A stretch of DNA of 64,000 nucleotides from Dokdonella immobilis. GTDB taxonomy: Bacteria; Pseudomonadota; Gammaproteobacteria; Xanthomonadales; Rhodanobacteraceae. Positions 35,494-45,000 of this stretch are shown piece after piece; the stretch's first letter is position 1, and each line of letters opens with the position of its first letter. Below the pieces are notes generated by a model. It ran no database searches. It saw only the letters and a program-made list of their open reading frames with translations, and had not been told where the DNA came from. The DNA lies in contig NZ_FOVF01000001.1 in assembly GCF_900115085.1 (NCBI RefSeq), forward strand, positions 1 to 64,000, written 5' to 3'. The position numbers and the translations under genes were made by a program.

Positions 35494-36399
35494 GTGCACG
35501 ACTCCATCCTTACCCACGCCAAATCGCGCTATCTCTGGGTCTCGATCGGCCTGAGCGTGGTTTCGATTGCACTGTACGTCTGGCACGATCCGGGGGTCGC
35601 GCCGAACGGAGGCACCTGGCTCGGCTACACACTTGGCACCATCGCCGCCCTGATCATCGTCCTGCTGCTGCTGTTCGGCATCCGCAAGCGCAGCTACTCG
35701 ACGAACCTGGGCAGCACGCGCGGCTGGTTGTCCGCGCACATCTACCTGGGCACCACACTGATCCTGCTGGTCCTGCTGCATTGCGGATTCCAGTTTGGCT
35801 GGAACCTGCATACCTTTGCCCTGGTCCTGATGCTGATCGTCATCTTCAGCGGATTCTTCGGCGTCTACGCCTACCTGCGCTATCCGACCCTGATGACGCG
35901 CAACCGGGAAAGCGCGACACGTGACGCGATGCTCGAGGAGATCCAGGAGATCGACCAGAACGCCCTCGCCCTGGCCGACGGCATCGCCCCCGAGATCCAC
36001 GCGGTCGTCCTGCGCTCGATCGAGAACACCAGGCTCGGCGGCGGGGTGTGGACGCAATTGCGCGCCCGCGACGGCTCCGACATCGCGATCGCACGCATCC
36101 GCGACGCGATCGAGAAACGCGAAACCCAGCTTGGCGTGGCACCGTCACCGATGCAGGCCGGACAAACCATCATCGCCATGGTCGACTTTCTCGCCGGTCG
36201 CGCCGACGACAAGCAGTCCGAGGCCCTGCGCAAGTTGATCGACATACTCTCGCGCAAGCGCAGCCTGGCGACCCGCGTGGCGCGCGACATCCAGTACCAG
36301 GCGATCATGGAAATCTGGCTTTACTTTCACGTGCCGCTTTCGATCGCGCTGCTGGCGGCGCTGATCGGCCACATCATTTCCGTTTTCTTCTACTGGTAG
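35494..36399 (+). CDS. Four-helix membrane protein, candidate haem-b electron carrier
   Basis: A 301-residue protein starting at GTG 35494 (GGAGCGCC upstream). It has four hydrophobic segments: about residues 15-30, 43-62, 84-128 (a pair) and 277-299. The central pair contains 'SAHIYLGTTLILLVLLHCGFQF' and 'WNLHTF', and the last helix reads 'YFHVPLSIALLAALIGHIISVFFYW', so several His are placed to bind haem b inside the membrane. A cytosolic loop of about 140 residues lies between helices. I do not recognise the named family. Its position between a ferredoxin-type reductase and a membrane-anchored decahaem cytochrome suggests a quinol/haem-b relay across the inner membrane. Confidence 0.65.
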   Translation: MHDSILTHAKSRYLWVSIGLSVVSIALYVWHDPGVAPNGGTWLGYTLGTIAALIIVLLLLFGIRKRSYSTNLGSTRGWLSAHIYLGTTLILLVLLHCGFQFGWNLHTFALVLMLIVIFSGFFGVYAYLRYPTLMTRNRESATRDAMLEEIQEIDQNALALADGIAPEIHAVVLRSIENTRLGGGVWTQLRARDGSDIAIARIRDAIEKRETQLGVAPSPMQAGQTIIAMVDFLAGRADDKQSEALRKLIDILSRKRSLATRVARDIQYQAIMEIWLYFHVPLSIALLAALIGHIISVFFYW

Positions 36400-36457
36400 G
36401 TATCGGCTCGACCATGCCCTCTTGCGTACCTGACATGCGATCCGGGAGGCCTATCCG

Positions 36458-38137
36458 ATGCGCTGGCTGATCCGTCGTGTCCTGAAGAAGGGCAAATCCT
36501 CGATTTCCTACGAGGACGATACCCACTACGGCGAAATCCTGACCATCGGGCGCGCCTCGGACCAGGCGATCTTCCTGCCCGACCTGCGCGCCGCGTTGAA
36601 CCATGCCAGCGTCACCGCGATCGGCAACGGTCAGTACCGGGTCGAATCGCTGATCATCGCAGGCATTCGCGTCAACGGTGAGATCACCTATTCGATCACG
36701 GTCGGCGCGGGCGCCGTCATCGAACTCGGCTCGACCCGGCTGACCCTGCTCGACGCCCGCGGCGACTACGACGCCGCGGTCGAAGTGTCCTCGATCGACA
36801 AGAGCGAGCAGGCTGCGATTCTCTCGAAACGCAAGAAGCCGACGAGTCTTTCGGAAACCTGGATCAGCAAGCGCTGGCCCTCGTGGCTCGGATTCATCGT
36901 CGTCCTTGTCCTCGGTCTGTTGCTGCCGGCAGCCACCCACGTGGTGCCGGGCCTCAATACCGTGCTGCGCTACTCGCCGTTGCCGAGCACGCAGTTCTGG
37001 AATCCGGGCGAGATCGATGCCGCGCACCAGTTTTTTGCAACCGATTGCACGCGATGCCACCAGCACGCATTCCTCATGGTGCGCGATACCGCGTGCACGT
37101 CGTGTCATGTCAAGACCAAGGCCCATGCGGATCCGGCGAAGTTCAACATACCGGCGCTGGGCGACGCGCGCTGCGGAACCTGCCACCAGGACCACAACGG
37201 CCAGCGCGGCATGATCAGCAAGGACCAGCGCCTGTGTGCGGACTGCCATGCCGACCTGAAGGACCGCACCAGGGGCGCGAGCCAGATCGCCGACATCGCC
37301 GATTTCGGCGATGCCCATCCGCAGTTCCATGTCAACCTCCCGGGCTGGACCGCAGCCGGCGAGTTCATGCCGAAATCGATGCCATGGGCCAGCGGGCTGA
37401 AGGAAAATTCGGGGCTCAAGTTCAACCATGAGAAGCACCTGAAGACCGATGGCCTCAACACGCCAAACGGTCGCAAGGTGCTGACCTGTGAAAACTGCCA
37501 TCAGACCGACGCCGCCGGCGCCGCGATGAAGCCGATCGCGTTCGAAACCATGTGCCATGAATGCCACCAGTTGGGATTCGACACCCTGGCACCCGACCGC
37601 GAAGTGCCGCACGCCAATGTCGAGGCGGTTACCTACACCCTGGATGAGTTCTACGCCCGTCGCGGTCTCGAGGGCGGCTACGCCGATGCGCGTGCGCCGA
37701 CCATCGTGCAGGAGCGGCGGCGCCCCGGATCGCCCCCGCTGTCACGACAGGAACAGGTCGAAGCGCTGGCCTGGGCCCGCGATCGTGCCCGCGAAGCGGC
37801 GCGCACGCTGTTCACCGGCAAGGCCTGCGTCACCTGTCATTCGATCAGTCCGCCGACGGCCGGCGAAAGCACCTGGCGGGTCGCACCGGTTCGCGTGTCG
37901 GGCATCTGGTATGTCGACGCCAATTTCGTGCATTCCAAGCACGAGACCAAGGCATGCGTGGATTGCCATGCGGGCGCATCGACCTCACAGGCGTCCAACG
38001 ACCTGCTGATACCAGGCATCGAGAACTGTCGCGAGTGCCACGGCGGCGCGCATGCAAGCGGAAAGGTCGCCAGCACCTGCATCGCCTGCCATGCCTATCA
38101 CCGTTCGCCCCTGTTGACGCTGGACAAGCAGCCATAG
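36458..38137 (+). CDS. FHA-domain, membrane-anchored decahaem c-type cytochrome
   Basis: A 559-residue protein with an unusual order. Residues 20-100 form an FHA-like domain ('EILTIGRASDQAIFLPDL', 'LNHASVTAIGNGQYRVE', 'AGIRVNGEI'), which in known proteins binds phosphothreonine peptides. One transmembrane helix is at about 143-165 ('WLGFIVVLVLGLLLPAATHV'). The periplasmic part (197-545) has ten CXXCH haem sites: CTRCH, CTSCH, CGTCH, CADCH, CENCH, CHECH, CVTCH, CVDCH, CRECH and CIACH, with distal-ligand-like His such as 'FNHEKHL' and 'HSKHE'. The FHA domain therefore faces the cytosol. It is likely the inner-membrane exit point for electrons. GGGAGG precedes ATG 36458. Confidence 0.9.
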   Translation: MRWLIRRVLKKGKSSISYEDDTHYGEILTIGRASDQAIFLPDLRAALNHASVTAIGNGQYRVESLIIAGIRVNGEITYSITVGAGAVIELGSTRLTLLDARGDYDAAVEVSSIDKSEQAAILSKRKKPTSLSETWISKRWPSWLGFIVVLVLGLLLPAATHVVPGLNTVLRYSPLPSTQFWNPGEIDAAHQFFATDCTRCHQHAFLMVRDTACTSCHVKTKAHADPAKFNIPALGDARCGTCHQDHNGQRGMISKDQRLCADCHADLKDRTRGASQIADIADFGDAHPQFHVNLPGWTAAGEFMPKSMPWASGLKENSGLKFNHEKHLKTDGLNTPNGRKVLTCENCHQTDAAGAAMKPIAFETMCHECHQLGFDTLAPDREVPHANVEAVTYTLDEFYARRGLEGGYADARAPTIVQERRRPGSPPLSRQEQVEALAWARDRAREAARTLFTGKACVTCHSISPPTAGESTWRVAPVRVSGIWYVDANFVHSKHETKACVDCHAGASTSQASNDLLIPGIENCRECHGGAHASGKVASTCIACHAYHRSPLLTLDKQP

Positions 38138-38218
38138 CCATAGGCGCAATTCACTCGTCTGAGCTATGATCCGCCCAGGGTTCCGCATGCAGGCTCGCAG
38201 CAGGCAACGGGAGGAGGA

Positions 38219-40246
38219 ATGGGGATCATCAGATTCAGCGCGCTGCTCATCGGCGTATCGATGCTGTTTGCCTGTGGCGGCGGCAGCAATACCGGCAGCA
38301 GCGAGGGTTCAAACCCGGGTACACCGGCCGGCAACGGCGATTCCGGTTGCGCCGGCTCGTGCGCCAATGCCAGTTCGTTCCTCACGGTCGAAGACATCCA
38401 GAAGATCATCGCCCAGGCGGTCAACGAGGCGCAGGCCCAGGGTACGCCGGCGACGATCACGGTCATCGATCGCGTAGGCAACGTGCTGGCCGCCTATCGC
38501 ATGACCGGTGCTCCGCGCACCCAGCGGGTCGACTCCGGACGCGGCGTCGTCGGCGGGCTCGAGGGGCTCTCGATTCCCAGCGAATTGACCGCGATCGCCA
38601 AGGCCATCACCTCGGTCTACTTCTCCTCGGAAGGCAACGCCTTCGCCTCGCGCACGGCCGGCCAGCTGGCTCAGGAACACTTCGCGCCGGGCGATATCAC
38701 CGCCCCTTCCGGTCCGCTGTTCGGCGTGCAGTTCTCGCAGTTGCCCTGCTCCGATATCAGCCGTCGCTTCAATGGCATCGGCCCCGATGCGGGGCCGCAT
38801 CGTTCGCCGATCGGGATTGCCGCCGATCCCGGCGGTCTGCCGTTGTACAAGGCCGGCGTGCCGGTCGGCGCGATCGGTGTATCCGCCGATGGCATCTACG
38901 GAGTCGATACCAACTCCGGTGATATCGACCGCAATTTCGACGAAATCGTCGCCGTTGCAGGCACCTTTGGATTTGCCGCTCCGCAGGATCGCCGCGCCGA
39001 TCGCATTTCGGCCGGCGGCCTGACCCTGCGTTATGCAGACATCGAATTCAACCAGCTGGCCCGCGATCCGGCCGCCGCACCGGCATTCAGCACGCTCGAT
39101 GCCGGTGCCGGCGAAGTCTTCGCGATCCCGGGGTTCTTCAGCGGCACGATCGCGCGGGGGCTTGCCTTCGGCCAGGTCGAATCGGGCATCCGTCCCGACC
39201 CGGTCAACTTCCCGGGGCTCGACGCGTTCGTTGTCGATGACGGCACAGGCACCAACCGCTTTCCGCCCATCGACGGAACCGATGGTCAAAATGCGCTGAC
39301 TTCTGGCGAGGTCCTGACCCTGCTGCAGGAAGGACTCAAGGTCGCCAATCGCACGCGCGCACAGGTGCGCCGTCCGTTCGGATCGCCGGCCGGCGAGACC
39401 GTCGTGGTCGTCGATACCAATGGCGTCGTATTGGGTATCGTGCGGTCGCGCGACGCCCTGCTCGATGCGGTGGACGTGACCACGCAGAAGGCCCGCACGG
39501 CCGCGTTCTTTTCCGGTGCCTACGCCGCCGCGGATATCGCCTCGGTTGCGCAACAGCCTCTTGGCTTCCTCTCGAACACGGTCGACCTCGCCAACGGCCG
39601 TGTCGAGTTCGCGACCACCGGCGCGATCGATCCGACTCGCTACGTGCCTGCCCTGCAAGCCTTCCTGCCGCAGCCCAGCGCGCTGACCGACGGCTCGATC
39701 GCGTTCTCGAATCGCGCCATCTCGAATCTATCCCGTCCGTACTACCCGGATGGCGTCCCGGGTCGTCCGCCCGGCCCTCTGAGCCTGCCGATCAACGATT
39801 GGAGCGTCTTCAACACGGGTCTCGAGCTCGATCTGGACTACTCGCAGACGGCCCTGTTCGTCGCCTCCTACCTGCAGGCCATCGGCCTTACAGTCAGCCT
39901 CGACGGCACCGATCTTCCGCCGATCGGCGAAGCGCCGACCAATTGCACCGGCATTTCGCGCATTCCGAACGGGATCACCCTGTTCGGCGGCAGCGTTCCG
40001 ATCTACCGCGGCTCCACCCTGGTCGGGGCGATCGGCTCGTCGGGAGACGGCACCGACCAGAGCGACCTGGTCGCCTTCCTCGCCCTGCACAATGCGGGCG
40101 TCGCCCTGGGCGGAGCGATCGGCAATGCCCCACCATCGATGCGCGCCGACAATTTCGTGCCGCAAGGCGCGCGTCTGTTGTACGTGCAGTGCCCGCAGGC
40201 GCCATTCCTGGACTCCACCGAACAATACGTATGCGAGGGCAAGTGA
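38219..40246 (+). CDS. Lipoprotein with two GlcG/HbpS-like domains
   Basis: A 675-residue protein. The lipobox 'MLFACGGG' (Cys 19) marks it as a lipoprotein. A Gly/Ser/Asn-rich linker leads to two GlcG/HbpS (DUF336) domains. The first is about 55-270 ('TVEDIQKIIAQAVNEAQAQG', 'TITVIDRVGNVLAAYRM', 'GVPVGAIGVSADG'). The second is about 365-650 ('VLTLLQEGLKVANRTRAQV', 'VVVVDTNGVVLGIVRSRDA', 'GSTLVGAIGSSGDG') and carries large inserts. HbpS-type domains bind haem or corrinoid-like ligands in some proteins. Its place between two decahaem cytochromes suggests a haem-handling or structural role at the periplasmic or outer-membrane face. The next gene starts 1 bp after its stop. Confidence 0.78.
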   Translation: MGIIRFSALLIGVSMLFACGGGSNTGSSEGSNPGTPAGNGDSGCAGSCANASSFLTVEDIQKIIAQAVNEAQAQGTPATITVIDRVGNVLAAYRMTGAPRTQRVDSGRGVVGGLEGLSIPSELTAIAKAITSVYFSSEGNAFASRTAGQLAQEHFAPGDITAPSGPLFGVQFSQLPCSDISRRFNGIGPDAGPHRSPIGIAADPGGLPLYKAGVPVGAIGVSADGIYGVDTNSGDIDRNFDEIVAVAGTFGFAAPQDRRADRISAGGLTLRYADIEFNQLARDPAAAPAFSTLDAGAGEVFAIPGFFSGTIARGLAFGQVESGIRPDPVNFPGLDAFVVDDGTGTNRFPPIDGTDGQNALTSGEVLTLLQEGLKVANRTRAQVRRPFGSPAGETVVVVDTNGVVLGIVRSRDALLDAVDVTTQKARTAAFFSGAYAAADIASVAQQPLGFLSNTVDLANGRVEFATTGAIDPTRYVPALQAFLPQPSALTDGSIAFSNRAISNLSRPYYPDGVPGRPPGPLSLPINDWSVFNTGLELDLDYSQTALFVASYLQAIGLTVSLDGTDLPPIGEAPTNCTGISRIPNGITLFGGSVPIYRGSTLVGAIGSSGDGTDQSDLVAFLALHNAGVALGGAIGNAPPSMRADNFVPQGARLLYVQCPQAPFLDSTEQYVCEGK

Positions 40247-40247
40247 C

Positions 40248-42071
40248 ATGCGTATCGGAAATCTCCGCCGTACTGTCCTGACTGTCGCCTTGACCGCGGC
40301 GTCGACGATGGGCACGACCGCCGCGCAGGCCCAGGGCACCAGCCTGCCGACCAGTTGGCTGCAACTGATCGGCCTGCTGCCGGCGCCGACCTACGATCCC
40401 TATGCTTCGCAGATTCCGCGCCGCCGCCCAGGCCACCCGCCGGAACCGCTGCCGATGTTCGTCGAGCAGAACCCGGACGCGCTCAGTCCCGCGCCGGTCG
40501 ACCAGGCCGGCAGCTTCGTTCCGGTCCCGGATCGCTGGCGCATCATGGAGTCACTGGGACTCAACACGCCGTGGTACGACCCGTACAACCAGAACGTCCT
40601 CAAGGGCGACAAGCCGATCATCGGCGAGGAATGGTTCTTCTCGTTCACCGGTATCTCCGACACCCTGCTCGAGCCACGCGGCATCCCGACCCCGGTCGGC
40701 CCGCAGTCCGGTCCCGAACCGGGTTCCAACGACGTGCTCGGCGACACCAACCAGATCATCCTTGCGCAGACCGCGATCACGAGCTTCCTGCTCTACAAGG
40801 GCGACACGGCATTCAAGCCACCCGATTACGAGTTCCGCGCCACCCTGGCATTCAACTACAACCGTGTGCGCACGCAGGAAGTGCGCGCCCTGAATGTCGA
40901 TCCGACCTTCGGCACCTCGCGTGACGACGGCTTCATCGGCGTGCAGGAACTCTTCGTCACCAAGGACTACCGCACGGCGTCGGCCCGCTATGACGTGGAT
41001 GAGGTGCGCGTCGGCATCCAGCCGTTCTCTTCGGATTTCCGTGGCTTCCTGTTCCAGGACAACCAGCCCGGCGTGCGCTTCTTCGGCAACCGCGACAACA
41101 ACCGCTGGCAATACAACATTGCCTGGTTCCGGCGCCTCGAGAAGGACATCAACTCCGGTCTCAACGACCTCACCAAGGGGCCGCGCAAGGACGACATCTT
41201 CCTGGCCAGCCTGTATCGGCAGGACTTCCCGTTCACCGGTTTCGTGTCGCAGGCGATCTTTGCCTACAACCGCAATCGCGAGGATTCCAGCTTCTACGAT
41301 TCGAACGGCTTCATCCAGCGCCCGGCCGCGATCGGGCGCGAGTTTCCTCGCACCTACGATGTGGGTTATCTGGGCTACAACGGCGATGGCCATATCGGCC
41401 GCCTGAATCTCACGGTCGCCGCCTATGCCGCGGTCGGCAAGCAGAAGCCCGGCGTTTTCGTCGCACAAGACACCGACATCCGGGCCGGCTTCCTCGCCGC
41501 GGAAGCGTCGATGGATTTCGATTGGCTTCGCGTACGCGGCTCCCTGGCCTATGCCAGCGGCGACAAGGATCCTTACGATGACCGCTCGACCGGCTACGAC
41601 GCGATTTTCGAGAATCCGATTTTCGCCGGCGCCGACACCAGTTACTGGATCCGCCAGAACCTGCCGCTGATCGGTGGCGGTGGCGTCGCCCTGGCCGGAC
41701 GCAACGGCCTGCTCGCCAACCTGCAGTCCTCGAAGGAGCAGGGCCAGTCGAATTTCGACAACCCGGGCATCCAGCTGATCGGTATCGGCGCGGATATGGA
41801 CCTGACCCCGCAATCGCGGGTCTCGGCCAACATCAACCACCTCTGGTTTTCCGAGACCGAGGTACTCAAGGTCGCGCGAGCCACCGCGGATGTCGGCCGC
41901 AATATCGGCACGGACGTCTCGGTGTCGTGGATCTGGCGTCCCTACTTCACGCAGAACGTCATTTTGCGCCTGTCCGCGGCCACGCTGCTGCCGGGCCAGG
42001 GCCTGAAAGACCTTTACGGCGAAGATACCAAGTACTACTCGGTACTTGGCAATTTCATTCTCACATTCTGA
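40248..42071 (+). CDS. Outer-membrane beta-barrel protein of the multihaem cluster
   Basis: A 607-residue protein with a signal peptide ending 'TTAAQA', then a region of about 150 residues rich in Pro, and a C-terminal barrel with many aromatic strand ends ('YEFRATLAFNYNRVR', 'RWQYNIAWFRRLE', 'RLNLTVAAYAAVGK', 'YYSVLGNFILTF'), ending in Phe as BAM substrates do. It could sheathe a cytochrome as MtrB does in porin-cytochrome conduits, but no sequence similarity to MtrB can be claimed from reading alone. It is followed 16 bp later by the second decahaem gene, which fits a porin plus cytochrome pair. Confidence 0.75.
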   Translation: MRIGNLRRTVLTVALTAASTMGTTAAQAQGTSLPTSWLQLIGLLPAPTYDPYASQIPRRRPGHPPEPLPMFVEQNPDALSPAPVDQAGSFVPVPDRWRIMESLGLNTPWYDPYNQNVLKGDKPIIGEEWFFSFTGISDTLLEPRGIPTPVGPQSGPEPGSNDVLGDTNQIILAQTAITSFLLYKGDTAFKPPDYEFRATLAFNYNRVRTQEVRALNVDPTFGTSRDDGFIGVQELFVTKDYRTASARYDVDEVRVGIQPFSSDFRGFLFQDNQPGVRFFGNRDNNRWQYNIAWFRRLEKDINSGLNDLTKGPRKDDIFLASLYRQDFPFTGFVSQAIFAYNRNREDSSFYDSNGFIQRPAAIGREFPRTYDVGYLGYNGDGHIGRLNLTVAAYAAVGKQKPGVFVAQDTDIRAGFLAAEASMDFDWLRVRGSLAYASGDKDPYDDRSTGYDAIFENPIFAGADTSYWIRQNLPLIGGGGVALAGRNGLLANLQSSKEQGQSNFDNPGIQLIGIGADMDLTPQSRVSANINHLWFSETEVLKVARATADVGRNIGTDVSVSWIWRPYFTQNVILRLSAATLLPGQGLKDLYGEDTKYYSVLGNFILTF

Positions 42072-42087
42072 GGGGGCGCGCAGGACA

Positions 42088-45000
42088 ATGAAGCGATCCA
42101 TCGCTGCCATCTGTATTGCCATCGTCCTGCCTTTCGCAGGATCCGTTCTGGCCTCCGGCGGAGGCGCCGAACGCGTCGAACGCGAATACGTCACCGCGCC
42201 GAACGCCCCGGCTTTCCAGACCTGGGAGCAGGCCGACGAAAAATCGCGTGGTTGCGTCAGCTGCCATACCGCCAGCGATCGCAAGACCATGCACGCCAGC
42301 CCGGCCGTCGTGCTCGGCTGCACCGATTGCCATGGAGGTGACGCCAGCGTCAGCGTGGCGTCCGACCAGCATGAAGGCGTCGAGTACCATGATGCCGCGG
42401 AGAGGGCGCACGTCCTGCCACGTTACCCGTCGCGCTGGGAGCACAGCGCCAATCCGGAACGCAGCTATACCTGGCTGCTGCAGGAGTCTCCGGAGTTCGT
42501 ACGCTTCATCAATCCGGGCGACCTGCGCGTGGCCCGCGAAGCCTGCGGTGCCTGCCACCTGCCGCTGATCCAGGCCAACGAAAAGAGCCTGATGGCGAAC
42601 GCCGCCATGTTCTGGGGCGCAGCCGCCTACAACAACGGCATCCTGCCCTTCAAGCACTCGATCCTCGGCGAGTCCTACGGCCGCGACGGCGAAGCGGTGT
42701 CGGTCGACAACGGCATCCCGAACGACGAAACCATGGACCAGCATGGCGTCCTGCCGAAGATCAACCCGATGCCGGCCTGGGAAACGGTGCCGCCGGGCGA
42801 CGTGTTCCGCATCTTCGAGCGCGGTGGTCGCAACATCAACAATATCTTCGCCGAGCTCGGCCTGCCGAACGAGTTCGGCCAGATCCAGAAGCTCGAGGAA
42901 CCCGGGAGACCGGATATCCGGCAGTCGTTCCGCGGTCCCGGCACCGGCCTGCGCGTGTCGATCCCGGTCCTCAACATCCACAAGACCCGACTCAACGATC
43001 CGTTCATCTGGATGCTCGGCACCAATGACAATCCTGGCGATTTCCGTTCCTCGGGATGCAGCGCCTGCCACGTGATCTATGCCAACGACCGTGATCCGCG
43101 GCATTCGGCGATCTACGCTAAGTTCGGCAACATGGGCACGAGCCAGCAGGCCGACCCGACCATTCCGAAGGACGTGCCGGGACACCCGCTCAAGCACGAG
43201 TTCACCCGCCAGATCCCGACCAGCCAGTGCATGATCTGCCACATGCACCAGCCGAACATGTTCATCAACACGATGCTCGGCTACACGATGTGGGACTACG
43301 AATCGGACGCGCCTTTCATGTGGCCGGAGAAGCAGCAATACCCGGACGCGGAGAAGATGCGCAAGATCCTCGACCGCAATCCCGAGGAAGCGTCGATCCG
43401 CGGCAAATGGGGCGATCTCGACTTCCTCAAGGACGTGTCCCTGCTCAACCCGCAACTCAAGGACACCCAGTTCGCCGACTACCACGGCCATGGCTGGAAT
43501 TTCCGCGCGATCTACAAGCGCGACCGCAAGGGCAACCTGCTCGACAAGGTCGGCACGAAGATCGCCGACGACGATCCGGACAAGTGGAAGAAGGGCGTCC
43601 ATCTTTCCTCGATCCATGTCGACGTGGGCATGCAGTGCGTCGATTGCCATTTCGCACAGGACGCCCACGGCAACGGCTATCTGAAGGCCGAGGTCATGGG
43701 CGCGGTCGAGATCCAGTGCCAGGACTGCCACGGCACGGCCGATGCCCTGCCCACCCTGAAGACCTCGGGTCCGGCCGCGTCCAAGTACGGCAAGGACCTG
43801 CTGCTGATCCGCAATCCGGATGGCAAGAAGCGCTTCGAATGGGTCGGTGACGAACTGATCCAGCGCTCGGCGGTGACGCCGGACCTCGAGTGGAAGATGA
43901 CCCTGGTCAAGAACACCGCGGATCCGCTCTCGGGCGCGTACAACCCGAAGGCGACGCGAGCGCACACCATGGCCATGGGCACCGACGAGCTCAAGTGGGG
44001 CACCGACGTGCCGGCCGACCAGCGTGCCCACAGCGAAGACAAGATGCTCTGCTACGCCTGCCACACCTCGTGGACGACCAGCTGCGGCGGCTGCCACCTG
44101 CCGATCCAGGCCAACTGGAAGACAGAAAAGCACAAGTACGAGGGCGGCTTCACGCGCAATTTCGCCACCTACAATCCACAGGTCGCTCGCGACCAGATGT
44201 TCTTCCTCGGCAAGCACGGCAGCATCAAGGGTGGCAAGATCGCGCCGGTGCGCTCGTCCTCGGCCCTGGTCCTTTCATCGACCAACATCAACCGAGAAAA
44301 GATCTACGTGCAGCAGCCGCCGGTGTCGGCGTCGGGCTACAGTTCGCAGGCCTTCGCGCCGCATTACCCGCACACCGAGCGCAAGACCGAAACCAAGGAT
44401 TGCGAGGATTGCCATCTCTCGAGCAAGAACGACAACAACGCAATCATGGCGCAGCTGCTGCTGCTCGGCACCAAGTTCGTCGATTTCATCGGTTACCACG
44501 CCTGGGTCGGTGGCGACGGCGAGGTCGCGGCGGTCCAGGTCACCGAGTGGGACGAGCCCCAGGCCGTGATCGGCAGCTACCTGCATCGTTACGCCTATCC
44601 CGACTGGTACGCCGACCACCAGAAGAACAAGCAGGAGTTGCAGAAGGGCTACGAGCATTCCGCCGGCGTCGCCAACTGCCTGCAGTTGCGCGGCGAGTAC
44701 CTGTACGTGGCCGAAGGCCCGAAGGGTACCCAGGTCTATGACGTCGCCAGCATCGGCAACAAGGGCTTCTCGCAGAAGTTCGTGACCGCTCCGGCCTCGC
44801 CGCTCGGCCAGGACACGGCGATCAAGTCCAAGGATGCCACCTGCATCGCCCTCGCCACGACCCAGCCGGTCGCGCCGGAACGCAATACCGGCGACCTGAT
44901 GCGCAAGGACAACCAGGAACAGCCGATGCATCCGGTCTACAAGTACGCCTTCATCACGGATGCCGAGGAAGGCCTGATCGCGACCGACATCGAGACCCTG

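Noticed and set aside
43175-43192. GGGACACCC match to the dispersed repeat
   Set aside because: Lies in coding sequence of the decahaem gene and matches only the core by chance.
42061-44217. 718-codon minus-strand frame
   Set aside because: Shadow of the large decahaem gene, whose ten CXXCH motifs prove the plus frame.
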